Assembly (NCBI GenBank): GCA_003246625.1
Contig: QJZR01000014.1
Span: 71,219 to 135,218 of the forward strand
Direction of reading: 5' to 3'
Source: Alphaproteobacteria bacterium
GTDB taxonomy: Bacteria; Pseudomonadota; Alphaproteobacteria; Rhodospirillales; Rhodospirillaceae
DNA length: 64,000 nt
Shown: one piece after another, positions 25,806 through 33,731 of the stretch
How positions within the stretch are numbered: position 1 is the first letter of the stretch
Layout: each line of letters begins with the position of its first letter
The notes under the pieces: generated by a model
The model's input: the letters and a program-made list of their open reading frames with translations, nothing else
What the model was told of the DNA's origin: nothing
Database searches by the model: none
Position numbers and translations under genes: made by a program

Positions 25806-26138
25806 ATGAAAACAATAACTATCACATCAGTATATCAAACACTCATGGATTTGGGTGTAGTGGAAAGTCAGCGCGAGTTCTCCAGGTATCTCGGCAGGGG
25901 TAGCTCTTGGTTCTCTTCCGCAGTCGCGCATGATCGGCACGAAATAAGTACGGAATCACTTCTGGTGATCAGTAAGAAGCTTGACGAAAGCATAGGGATG
26001 GGCCGCGAAGGCGCGTTAGACGAGAATGAAACGCCGGAGGACCGCCTTGCTTTCCAGGAAGGGGCGGATGAGCTTGTTGCGCTCAAATCCAATATCGAAT
26101 GTCTGATCGATCAACGGATTAACGCCATACTTAACTAA
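25806..26138 (+). CDS. Small hypothetical protein (DUF6626-like)
   Basis: 110 residues. The N-terminal segment with QREFSRYLGRGSSWFS looks like a degenerate helix-turn-helix and recalls the DUF6626 family of small proteins, an assignment from memory only. The C-terminus is a charged helix ending in IECLIDQRINAIL. GGAGGT lies six bases before the ATG. A regulator of the island's divergent promoters is one possibility, since the shared GATAAATACCT element is just upstream. Next on the same strand is the serine recombinase. Confidence 0.6.
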   Translation: MKTITITSVYQTLMDLGVVESQREFSRYLGRGSSWFSSAVAHDRHEISTESLLVISKKLDESIGMGREGALDENETPEDRLAFQEGADELVALKSNIECLIDQRINAILN

Positions 26139-26150
26139 CCTATTGATGCT

Positions 26151-26259
26151 GTTCAAAAACGACCCTAATTGAACGGCTCATCACCTTGCCGTTGCCGCAT
26201 GTTCAAAAACCAGATTGATTAATTTTGAACGAATCATATAATGAACATCCATTTTGAAC
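26151..26259. repeat. GTTCAAAA/TTTTGAAC repeats upstream of serine recombinase
   Basis: GTTCAAAAAC occurs at 26151-26160 and 26201-26210, exactly 50 bp apart. The inverted form TTTTGAAC occurs at 26223-26230 and 26252-26259, the latter touching the recombinase start. A partial ATTGAACGG lies at 26168-26176. The arrangement resembles a multi-subsite res/operator region for a resolvase. Function inferred. Confidence 0.55.
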
Positions 26260-26265
26260 GGCGAG

Positions 26266-26847
26266 ATGCCGATGTTCACCTTAGCGTATGCTCGCGTCAG
26301 TACCGCCGATCAGGCCACCGAGAATCAAATTCTGGAAATCCGGGCCGCTGGATATGTGCCCGACGCAGTTTATGCGGAGGTCGTTTCTGGAAAAATTCCC
26401 GCCATGGATCGGCCCGAATTTGCGAAGTTGACCGATGCGCTTTCGCGAATGGGCATCAACAAGCGATTGGTCGTCAGCAAGCTTGATCGCCTTGGTCGTG
26501 ATGCCGCAGACGTGCTGCAAACCGTCAAAATGCTGGGTGAGGTTGGGTGCGCCGTTAAAGTTCTGCCGCTAGGTGACCTCGACCTGACTTCTCCGGCGGG
26601 AAAACTCGTTCTCACAACCCTTGCCGCCGTGGCGGAGATGGAGCGCGATCTTCTCATCGAGAGGACGCACGCCGGACTTGCCAGGGCAAGGTCGCAGGGC
26701 AAAAAGCTGGGCCGTCCTACGCTGATCACGCCCGACATCAAGTCTGCCATCTCTCAAGCGTTGGAAAGAGGCGACAGCGTTTCATCGCTTGCTAAAGTTT
26801 ATGGCGTGAGTCGTGCAACCGTTATGCGGGCAGCAGGCCGTCTATAA
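26266..26847 (+). CDS. Serine recombinase (resolvase/invertase family)
   Basis: 193 residues. The catalytic domain has YARVSTADQ with nucleophile Ser12, and VSKLDRLGRDAADV with the catalytic arginines. A C-terminal helix-turn-helix (SSLAKVYGVSRATVMRAAG) binds the recombination subsites. Length fits small resolvase/invertase enzymes rather than large integrases. ATG 26266 is preferred (26272 is also in frame). The repeats immediately upstream are plausible target sites. It may resolve island multimers or invert a segment; no inverted segment was identified. Confidence 0.9.
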   Translation: MPMFTLAYARVSTADQATENQILEIRAAGYVPDAVYAEVVSGKIPAMDRPEFAKLTDALSRMGINKRLVVSKLDRLGRDAADVLQTVKMLGEVGCAVKVLPLGDLDLTSPAGKLVLTTLAAVAEMERDLLIERTHAGLARARSQGKKLGRPTLITPDIKSAISQALERGDSVSSLAKVYGVSRATVMRAAGRL

Positions 26848-26858
26848 GTAAGCGCCGG

Positions 26859-28490
26859 TCATAGCCATGGGTAATGAATTAGTTCCACCGCGTCCTTTAG
26901 CTGGTCAATTGCTCGGGCCGAGCCGTATCCATCTCGGGTGTGTTTCTTGCGGACACCGGTGCGCTCAAATACGCGGCGTTCCTCCGATGACCACCCAAAG
27001 AGGGCGTCCAGCATTCCGTAATCCAGTTGCGGCTCAAGTATGGCTTTTACCGTGTGCCGAAGGCTATGAAAGTCCTTCTTGTAGCCGGTCTTTACGGAGA
27101 AAAGACCATCAATCGCCCGGGCAAAACTCTTTCCAAAATTATCACCCCAACCGTTCCTGTTCCGCTTAACTTCGCGCCAGATGCGTCCATTTTCGTTGTG
27201 CCCATTGGCCTGGACGAAATCCAGGAAACCTAGTCGGATCAATGCGGAATGAATGGGGATTAGGCGTCGAGAGTAGGGGTTTTTCAGGCTTTGATCATCG
27301 TTCTCGGTCGAGATGTTAAAGCACCAGACGTTCTCGTGGAGAATGATGTCCTTTGGCGTAAGTTGGCAAATTTCCCCGCGCCGTGCCCCAGTGTGTACGG
27401 CGCAAAGGGGAATCCAATAAAGCTCAGAATCATTGGGGTTTTCGCTCGTCCGAGAAATAATTCGTGCGAGTTCGTCGTCTGTAAACTGAATTCGGACGCG
27501 TTTCCGGTCTGAGTTTGGCCAGGGCTTAAAATTGCTGGTTATGTCTGATCTGAGGTACCAGTTGTCGGACATAATCCTGAATAGATTCCGTATAACGGTC
27601 CGGTGTTTATTTTTTGTTCCAGAAGCAACGACCTCTGGAATCTTCGAGATTCCGATTTTCCTGGTTTCTATTATGCCGGTAATGATGGAGCGTGCATCAC
27701 CGGTTCGTGACATATACATGGGCAGAGCATCGAGCATTTTTCGCAGCCATGTCGAATCTTCCGGCGTTAGGGTGTGAATGTATCTGTCATGTCCGAAAAG
27801 GCGGAGAAGCAGAGAGAAGGTTGGTTCGTAGTTTTTCCGTGTTTTCGCGGGAAGGCTAATCCACCAGTCGGACTCTTTTACGAGTTCACATGCCTTTTCG
27901 AGCGTGATCGCTCCCTTTGATCCCAAGTTGTAAGTGCTACTGTTCGCTTCAGGCGGTTGATCTTTGGCTGGCGTTTCACGATCTGGCGGCGCGGGAGCGA
28001 AGAAGGAAGGCGCTCCGGCAGCCCCCATCTCGCGGCGCAGTTCTGCCTGATATTCGTCGAGGATAATTCGGCGAATTTTTTCCAGGTCGTTGATATTCAA
28101 CCCGGGATTCGCGTTATCGATCAGTGCGGCGGCGGCGGGCGCGTAATGGCTGAGCGAGTTGTACTCGTCTTCGAGGTCTCGCAACGTGGGGCTATATTCT
28201 TCCAACGGGTCGCCAAACTCGGCTCCGCGAAATGTCTCGATGGTCTGTCGGGCAATGGCCCGGATTTGCGCAGGGGTAAGGACACTTTCTCCACGCAATT
28301 CACGCCTTTTTTTGTCGAACAGAAGTTCGCATTCGCCCGCGTGAATTTTGTCCAGTCGCATCGCGTCAGTCTTTGACGCAGTTCCAAGCCCCCTTTGAAG
28401 CTGCTTTTTCCCGATGACCTCGATCAGGTCCTTCGGTACGCGCACGACGGACTGGTAAGTGCTGCTATCTGATCGTTTGCGGAGGGTCAT
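26859..28490 (-). CDS. Tyrosine recombinase/integrase (DUF6538-like N-terminus)
   Basis: 543 residues from ATG 28490. The N-terminus RKRSDSSTYQSVVRVP with GLGTASKTDAMRL fits the DUF6538 module seen in some integrases. Catalytic residues are Arg370 in HTGARRGE, the box HSLRH (475-479, Arg478) and Tyr522 in DGYGSA. It lies at the right end of the island next to attR and should catalyse integration into tRNA-Arg. The reading frame remains open upstream through attR to 28691, so ATG 28574 (MGLFLN) is an alternative; neither start has an ideal ribosome site. Confidence 0.92.
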   Translation of the reverse strand: MTLRKRSDSSTYQSVVRVPKDLIEVIGKKQLQRGLGTASKTDAMRLDKIHAGECELLFDKKRRELRGESVLTPAQIRAIARQTIETFRGAEFGDPLEEYSPTLRDLEDEYNSLSHYAPAAAALIDNANPGLNINDLEKIRRIILDEYQAELRREMGAAGAPSFFAPAPPDRETPAKDQPPEANSSTYNLGSKGAITLEKACELVKESDWWISLPAKTRKNYEPTFSLLLRLFGHDRYIHTLTPEDSTWLRKMLDALPMYMSRTGDARSIITGIIETRKIGISKIPEVVASGTKNKHRTVIRNLFRIMSDNWYLRSDITSNFKPWPNSDRKRVRIQFTDDELARIISRTSENPNDSELYWIPLCAVHTGARRGEICQLTPKDIILHENVWCFNISTENDDQSLKNPYSRRLIPIHSALIRLGFLDFVQANGHNENGRIWREVKRNRNGWGDNFGKSFARAIDGLFSVKTGYKKDFHSLRHTVKAILEPQLDYGMLDALFGWSSEERRVFERTGVRKKHTRDGYGSARAIDQLKDAVELIHYPWL

Positions 28491-28500
28491 ATCGTTAAAT

Positions 28501-28509
28501 GTTGTTCGG
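28501..28509 (+). repeat. GTTGTTCGG, right-end copy (candidate arm site)
   Basis: Same 9-mer as the three copies at 13206-13239, here 87 bp from the attR core and just upstream of the integrase start. A partial copy GTTGTTC lies at 28588-28594, adjoining the core. Confidence 0.5.
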
Positions 28510-28595
28510 TTGTGATGTTCGATTTTAATATCAGAACGTGTTGAAATGTCTATAGTATTGAGGAATAACCCCATTCCTTCCGATGAGGTTGTTCC

Positions 28596-28612
28596 TCGTG
28601 TCGGGGACACCA
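28596..28612 (+). repeat. attR: right copy of 17-bp attachment repeat
   Basis: Exact copy of the last 17 bases of tRNA-Arg (13135-13151). Only these bases match; the preceding sequence differs, so no second tRNA gene is formed. Confidence 0.9.
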
Positions 28613-28642
28613 AAGGCCAGGAGGGAACGCCTCCTGGCCTTT
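28612..28642 (+). terminator. Strong intrinsic terminator, displaced from tRNA-Arg
   Basis: AAAGGCCAGGAGG (28612-28624) and CCTCCTGGCCTTT (28630-28642) form a perfect 13-bp stem around GAACG, followed by T. It starts at the base where the tRNA CCA ends in the attR copy, so before integration it would have directly followed the tRNA gene. Confidence 0.85.
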
Positions 28643-28695
28643 TGCGTTTTGGGCGGCGGCCTATGCCGTCGCGGCCATGGCCGGATGCCATTCGC

Positions 28696-29424
28696 CTAGA
28701 AGGTCAGCTTGTCCAGGCTGTACCAGTCCTGGCCGCGGTGGACGCGCAGCATGTCCTGATTCCACTCGCGCGAAAACAGGATGTTCCATCGGTTGATCAG
28801 GATCGGCCGGTATCCGTGCCGCAGCAGAAGGTCGAAGGCGTCCATGTTGACCTGACCCTCGCCGTTGTATTCCATGATCACCAGACGCGGGCGGTATTCC
28901 GTCCAGTCCAGGCCGCCCAGGACCTGGTCTTCCATGCCCTCGACGTCGATCGACAGAAGTTCGAAGTCGTGGGGGGCGTTCTGCTCGCGCAGGACTTCGG
29001 TCAGGGTGCTCAGGCGGACCTTGCAGCTGCGGCTGCCTTCGGCGCGGCGTCCGACCGAGGAGCCCTCGGTGATGCCTTCCTGCCAGGCGAGTTCGACCTC
29101 GCCCGGGGCGCTGCCGATCGCGACGTTGAGGCAGACGTCCTGCGGACGGTTGCGGGTGAGCGCGGCGAAGGCCTCCGGGTTGGGGTCGATGCAGATGCCG
29201 CGCCAGCCCCGCCGCGACAGCGCATAGGTGTTGCTGACGAAAATGCCGTCGTTGGCGCCGACGTCGACATAGAAGCCCTTGTGTTCCTTGCCGAACAGGC
29301 GGATCAGGTAAAGGTCCTCAAGCCCTTGGGCGTAAAGCGGAACTCCCTGTACGCGCCGCGCCGCGGCCCCATAACGCTTCATCATGCGGATGCGTATGCG
29401 CTTCAGAATCTGGCTGAGGGTCAT
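28696..29424 (-). CDS. FkbM-family methyltransferase
   Basis: 242 residues. SAM-binding segment FYVDVGANDGIFVSNTY, then ICIDPNPEAF, and the later LLSIDVEGMEDQVL are the FkbM pattern. In glycan clusters these enzymes usually O-methylate sugars. It is the last gene of the first polysaccharide operon; its ATG overlaps the flippase stop by four bases. Exact sugar acceptor unknown. Confidence 0.9.
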   Translation of the reverse strand: MTLSQILKRIRIRMMKRYGAAARRVQGVPLYAQGLEDLYLIRLFGKEHKGFYVDVGANDGIFVSNTYALSRRGWRGICIDPNPEAFAALTRNRPQDVCLNVAIGSAPGEVELAWQEGITEGSSVGRRAEGSRSCKVRLSTLTEVLREQNAPHDFELLSIDVEGMEDQVLGGLDWTEYRPRLVIMEYNGEGQVNMDAFDLLLRHGYRPILINRWNILFSREWNQDMLRVHRGQDWYSLDKLTF

Positions 29425-30569
29425 CGTTGTCTCCAGGTGAACCAACGCAGGGCAAGGGCACTGACGGCATAGCCCGAATACGCCACCAGGACGCAGGCGG
29501 GCGGCAGGGCGGTCTGCGCCGAGAAGGCGAACAGCAGAGCGGCCTCGGCCAGATGGCCGAGAATCACCGCCACTGCGGGCTGTATCAGTTCTCCGCGGTT
29601 GAGGCAATCCTGACGCATGCGGGAGAACGCGGGGGTAACCAGGCTGTTGATCAGCAAGGGCACGCCCGACCACAGGATGATTTCGGTCGAGACGCTGCCG
29701 GTGCCGAGCAGAAAGATCGCCGCCAGGGCCATCGCCGGAATGAACGAAACGATGAAGATCCAGGCGCCTTCCCCCTTCGGACGATTGCCGGGGGAGACCA
29801 CCACGTACCAGTAACGCGGCAGCAGCGCGCTGTTCGCCAGGGCGGCGGTGACGGCGCGATAGGCGACGAAGGCGGCTTCGCCCCCCAGGTGAAGCCACAG
29901 CGTCGGCATCGCCATGTCGAAGCCCTGGCTGGCAAGGGTGGGAAGCCAGGCGTTCGGTTGCGGCGGGGTGCCGCCGTCGGTGGCGGGAAGGGTCTTGTAA
30001 TCCGTCCATTCCCGCAGCAGAAGCAGCAGCTGGGTCAAGGGATAGGCTGCCCAGGCCGCGGCGAGAAGCAGGGGCTGCGCGGACAGGCAGCCGACGGTCG
30101 CCAGCAAGATCTCCAGCACTCTGCCCGCCAACTGGTGGCGCAGGACCTGTCCGTGGCGGCCGGAGCGGATGGAAAACGTACTCATCGCCTGGGCATGGCC
30201 GCGCAGCAGGCCGAGGAAAGCGAACAACGGCAGCCAGGGAAGCCCTATTCCGGCCAAGCCGTTCAGGGCCTCGGTCAGGCGCGGCACGGCGATGACGGGC
30301 AGCAGGACGGCGGTCCCGGCCAGCAGGGTACGGGTTCCCAGCCGCAGGCCGCGATCCGGTGCGATGCTCCACAGGCGGGCGGACAGCGCGGGGGCAAGCA
30401 TGCCGTAGCCGACGGTGCCCCAACCGAGAACCAGGATCGCCCCCAGTGTCCAGGTCAGGCCGAAGGCTTCCTTGCCGAAGCGGATGACCAGAACGGTGGT
30501 GAGAACCGCCACCGCTTGGTTGCCCGCATAGAGCAGGGCATGCAGTTCCTTTGCCCCGATCCGTTTCAC
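29421..30569 (-). CDS. Polysaccharide flippase-like integral membrane protein
   Basis: 382 residues, almost entirely hydrophobic with about 10-12 predicted transmembrane helices. No short signature is diagnostic, but position among glycosyltransferases and topology suggest a Wzx/MATE-type lipid-linked sugar flippase. GTG at 30569 is chosen because it overlaps the upstream stop as GTGA and begins VKRIGAKELHALLYAGN, the start of the hydrophobic core. An auxiliary membrane protein is an alternative. Confidence 0.65.
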   Translation of the reverse strand: MKRIGAKELHALLYAGNQAVAVLTTVLVIRFGKEAFGLTWTLGAILVLGWGTVGYGMLAPALSARLWSIAPDRGLRLGTRTLLAGTAVLLPVIAVPRLTEALNGLAGIGLPWLPLFAFLGLLRGHAQAMSTFSIRSGRHGQVLRHQLAGRVLEILLATVGCLSAQPLLLAAAWAAYPLTQLLLLLREWTDYKTLPATDGGTPPQPNAWLPTLASQGFDMAMPTLWLHLGGEAAFVAYRAVTAALANSALLPRYWYVVVSPGNRPKGEGAWIFIVSFIPAMALAAIFLLGTGSVSTEIILWSGVPLLINSLVTPAFSRMRQDCLNRGELIQPAVAVILGHLAEAALLFAFSAQTALPPACVLVAYSGYAVSALALRWFTWRQR

Positions 30570-31759
30570 GATGTCAGCAGCGTCATCATGCGTGCCGCGC
30601 GGTCGGCGGCACAGAAAGTCGCTCCCGGTCCGACCGAGGCCAGGGCTCCCGCCGCCAGTTTGCGGCGCAGGGCGGGATCTTCCGTCAGGCGGCGCAGGGC
30701 GGCCTCCACCTCGGCGAGGAAGGGTTCGAGGAAGGGGCTGACGCGCGGCGTCCCGGACATCGGCATGTCGATATGCGCCGCCGCATAGGAGATCGGCGAG
30801 GTGGGCAGGAAAATGCTGGAGAACGGCTCTCGCACCAGCAGCCCGTCGCCCTCGTGGACGACGATCTCGGGGCGGCTGTAGCTGTCGGTGGTCAGGGCGG
30901 GCATGCCGAAGCTTTTTGCCTCCAGCAGGACCCAGCCATAGGTGTCGTGGTGCGACAGGAAGACCAGCAGGTCGTGGCCGAGGAATAGAGCATCCAGTTC
31001 GTCGCGCGTGACTTTCTCGCGGGTTTCGAACCAGGCCTTGTCCGCGACGAAGGCGCGCCAGGCGGGGGGCAGCCCCTCGCCGATCAGAGTCAGGGAGACC
31101 GGCAGTCCGGCGCGGGCCAGGCGGTCCACCGCGAGAATCGCTTCCGGCACGCCCTTGTGCCAGAACTTGCCGCTGGCGATGCTGAGGCAACGCAGCCGTT
31201 CGTCGCCGCCCTGGCGGGGTTCCGTGACGCGCGGCGGAATCGCCGGGGGAATCGTCGATATCGCGCCGCGTTCCAGTAGGTCCAGGCTTTCCGAGGCTTC
31301 CAGGTTGGCAAGGAAGTTGGCGGTCTGGATGCGGGTCCAGAAGCTCAGTGTCAGGCCGTCATCCAACTTCTTCCGCAGTATCGTCGCCCAGCGGCGGAAG
31401 GAATCCCCGGGCAGGCAGCCGCGGGTGCCGCCGACGAACAGGGACAGCGGGTCGTCGGCGTCGAGATGAGCGCGCTTCGTCCGGTCGAGGATGCCGTAGA
31501 GGGAAGGCGGCAGCGAGCCGGAGACGTAGACCGTGGTGTTGCGCGCCGCCGCCAGCAACGGACGGCGATCCATTCCCAGCTGGCGCAGGGCGCGGCGGAC
31601 GAAGCCCCGGTCGGTTTGCCAGCGTTCGTGTTCCACGGTGTCCGGCGGCAGGGTGGGTAAAAGGGCGTCCCCGGCGGCCTGGCGCAGGATTTCGATTTGG
31701 GTCCGGTAAGCCGGATGCCGTTGCAGCATGAAGGGCCGGATCGGCATGGCGGCGGCCAT
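30566..31759 (-). CDS. Glycosyltransferase, group 1-like (GT4 fold)
   Basis: 397 residues. The C-terminal half has CLSIASGKFWHKGV, LTLIGEGLPP, and the donor-binding region LLVFLSHHDTYGWVLLEAKSFG, corresponding to the GT4 E-x7-E region. The N-terminal half is divergent. Start MAAAMPIRPF overlaps the upstream stop by one base (TGATG) and the next gene by four. Donor and acceptor unknown. Confidence 0.85.
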   Translation of the reverse strand: MAAAMPIRPFMLQRHPAYRTQIEILRQAAGDALLPTLPPDTVEHERWQTDRGFVRRALRQLGMDRRPLLAAARNTTVYVSGSLPPSLYGILDRTKRAHLDADDPLSLFVGGTRGCLPGDSFRRWATILRKKLDDGLTLSFWTRIQTANFLANLEASESLDLLERGAISTIPPAIPPRVTEPRQGGDERLRCLSIASGKFWHKGVPEAILAVDRLARAGLPVSLTLIGEGLPPAWRAFVADKAWFETREKVTRDELDALFLGHDLLVFLSHHDTYGWVLLEAKSFGMPALTTDSYSRPEIVVHEGDGLLVREPFSSIFLPTSPISYAAAHIDMPMSGTPRVSPFLEPFLAEVEAALRRLTEDPALRRKLAAGALASVGPGATFCAADRAARMMTLLTS

Positions 31760-32502
31760 CACGGGTCTCCGACGGACTGAACCGGCAGGAAAAGACCGTC
31801 GCACTGGAACCCCAGGCCGGTCGCCGGGTCTCGCCAGACCTCGTAGATGTCGGCTAGGCGGAAGCCGCGTTCGGCCATCGCCGCGATGACGTCCCCGATC
31901 AGGGGCTGGCCTTCGTACAGTTCGACGAACGACAGTTCGGAGAGAACCGCGCAGGCCCGCTTCAGGGTTTGTCCGCCGCCGCGAATCACCTGCAACTCGT
32001 AACCCTGGACGTCGAGCTTGATGAACAAAGGGGCGTCCAGGTTCGTCTCGGCCGCCCAGTCGTCGAGGCGGCGGATGGCGATTTCGGCGTCCTTTCCCGG
32101 CATCGCCTGGGGCATGCTGTCGTTGAGGTGCTGCGCCGGCTTGAGCAGCGAGGAACTTGCCGTGTAGTCGCCGGTATGGATGACCGCGCCGCCATCCTGA
32201 TCGCCGAGGGCGAAGTTGTGACCATGCAGGCCCGGATGCTGCGCCGCCAGGGAACGAAGCTGGGCGAAGGGACCGGGCAGCGGTTCGAAGGAATGCACCG
32301 TGCAGTCGGGGAGGGAGGCCAGAACCTTCCGGGCGAACTGTCCGGCGTTGGCGCCGATGTCGAGGACGGTCTTGGGGGCCCCGCCCGGCAGTTTGTGCCA
32401 GAAGGCGAAGCCGTTCTGCGCCCGGCGGACGTCCAGACCGGCGCGGAAGGCCAGCTTCTGCGCCGTGCGCAGGGCTTTCCGTTTCAGGGAATCAGCGCCC
32501 AT
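31759..32502 (-). CDS. FkbM-family methyltransferase
   Basis: 247 residues. TVLDIGANAGQFARKVL is the SAM-binding motif I, HSFEPLPGPF follows, and LFIKLDVQGYELQVIRG is the FkbM signature. Second FkbM enzyme of this locus, suggesting two distinct methylation events on the glycan. Overlaps the aminotransferase gene by 11 bases and the glycosyltransferase by one. Confidence 0.92.
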   Translation of the reverse strand: MGADSLKRKALRTAQKLAFRAGLDVRRAQNGFAFWHKLPGGAPKTVLDIGANAGQFARKVLASLPDCTVHSFEPLPGPFAQLRSLAAQHPGLHGHNFALGDQDGGAVIHTGDYTASSSLLKPAQHLNDSMPQAMPGKDAEIAIRRLDDWAAETNLDAPLFIKLDVQGYELQVIRGGGQTLKRACAVLSELSFVELYEGQPLIGDVIAAMAERGFRLADIYEVWRDPATGLGFQCDGLFLPVQSVGDP

Positions 32503-33721
32503 GTTGACCTGCCACGTCGAGAACCGCGTCGATGACGCGCTGCACCATGCCGTCGTCCATGTCGGGATAGATCGGCAGGGAGATCACCCTGGCGAATTCC
32601 CGCGTCGCCACCGGGAAATCCGACGGAGCGAGGCCGTACCGGTCCCGCCAATAGGGATGCAGGTGCAGCGGGATGAAATGTACCGAGCAGCCGATGCCGC
32701 GCGCGGTCAGCTCGGCGATGAAGCGGTCGCGGTCGATGTCCAGGCGGTCGAGGTTGAGGCGCAGCACATAGAGGTGCTGGGCGTTCTCGTCGTCGGCGTG
32801 ACGCGGAACCGGCGCCGCAAGCGCCGGATGGCCGTGGAAGGCCGCGTCGTAGGCCCGCGCGATGTCCCAGCGCCGCTGCCGCAGGTCCATCGCCCGCTTC
32901 AGCTGCACCAGGCCGATCGACGAGGCGACGTCGGTCAGGTTGTACTTGAAGCCGGGGGCGACCACCTCGTAGTACCAGGACGGCTTGGTGTCGGTGTAAC
33001 GGTTCCAGACGTCGCGGCTGATGCCGTGCAGACGCATGGTGCGCACCCGCGCGGCGATGGCGTCGTCGTCGGTGGTGACCATGCCGCCCTCGCCGGTGGC
33101 GATGGTCTTCGTCGCATAGAAGCTGAAGACGCTGGCGTGGCCGATCGAGCCGACGGTGCGGCGCCGTTTTTCGGGGTCGCCGACGCTGCGGCAGGTGGTC
33201 GTGGAGGGGAAGGCGTGGGCCGCGTCCTCCACCACCTTCAGGCCGAATTCTCCGGCGACGTCCAGCACCGCATCCATTTCGCAGGCCTGTCCGCCCAGAT
33301 GCACCGGCATCACCGCCTTCAGGCGGCCGGGGTGGCTGCGGGCGAGTTCCGCGGCGCGCCGGGCGAAGGCGGCGACGTCCAGGTTCAGGGTGTCCGGCTC
33401 GACGTCGATGAACACCGGATGCGCTCCCATGTAGCGCACCACCTCGGCGGTGGAGGTGAAGGTCCAGACCGGCACCGCCACCAGATCGTCGGGGCCGATG
33501 CCGATCGCCTCGACCGCCAGATGCAGTCCGGCGGTGGCGGAGCTCACCGCCAGGGCGTGACGCGCGCCCACCGCCGCGGCGAAGGCGTCTTCGAAGGCCT
33601 TGGTGCGCGGGCCGGTGGTCAACCAGCCGCTGCGCATGGCCTCGGCGACGGCATCGATCTCCTCGTCGCCGATGCAGGGTCGGGCGAAGGGGATGAAGGG
33701 GGGCTGGGACGTGGAATTCAT
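32492..33721 (-). CDS. DegT/DnrJ/EryC1/StrS-family sugar aminotransferase
   Basis: 409-residue PLP enzyme that aminates a nucleotide keto-sugar. Conserved features: RSGWLTTGPRTKAFE, PVWTFTSTAEV, DAAHAFPS, and the PLP-lysine segment FYATKTIATGEGG (Lys206). It implies that the glycan contains an amino-deoxysugar. ATG 33721 is used; a TTG seven codons upstream is the only alternative and no good ribosome site is present for either. Confidence 0.93.
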   Translation of the reverse strand: MNSTSQPPFIPFARPCIGDEEIDAVAEAMRSGWLTTGPRTKAFEDAFAAAVGARHALAVSSATAGLHLAVEAIGIGPDDLVAVPVWTFTSTAEVVRYMGAHPVFIDVEPDTLNLDVAAFARRAAELARSHPGRLKAVMPVHLGGQACEMDAVLDVAGEFGLKVVEDAAHAFPSTTTCRSVGDPEKRRRTVGSIGHASVFSFYATKTIATGEGGMVTTDDDAIAARVRTMRLHGISRDVWNRYTDTKPSWYYEVVAPGFKYNLTDVASSIGLVQLKRAMDLRQRRWDIARAYDAAFHGHPALAAPVPRHADDENAQHLYVLRLNLDRLDIDRDRFIAELTARGIGCSVHFIPLHLHPYWRDRYGLAPSDFPVATREFARVISLPIYPDMDDGMVQRVIDAVLDVAGQHGR

Positions 33722-33731
33722 GACGAATGCT

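Larger units (their letters stand above)
13152..28612. mobile_element. Genomic island integrated in tRNA-Arg(CCT)
   Basis: About 15.5 kb lie between two exact copies of the tRNA 3' end. Inside are a tyrosine recombinase at the right end, GTTGTTCGG repeats near both ends, a serine recombinase, a type I restriction-modification operon with accessory genes, and several orphan genes. Base composition is uneven: the left 2.6 kb and hsdS are visibly AT-rich, while hsdM and hsdR are close to the chromosome, so the island looks mosaic. No phage structural, conjugation or replication genes are seen, so it is a defence-type island rather than a prophage or a complete ICE. Confidence 0.9.

Noticed and set aside
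26151-26259. CRISPR-like short repeats
   Set aside because: Repeats are 8-10 bp, in both orientations and irregularly spaced, with no Cas genes; better explained as recombinase or regulatory sites.
13152-28612. Prophage or integrative conjugative element
   Set aside because: No capsid, terminase, tail, lysis, relaxase or type IV secretion genes were seen.
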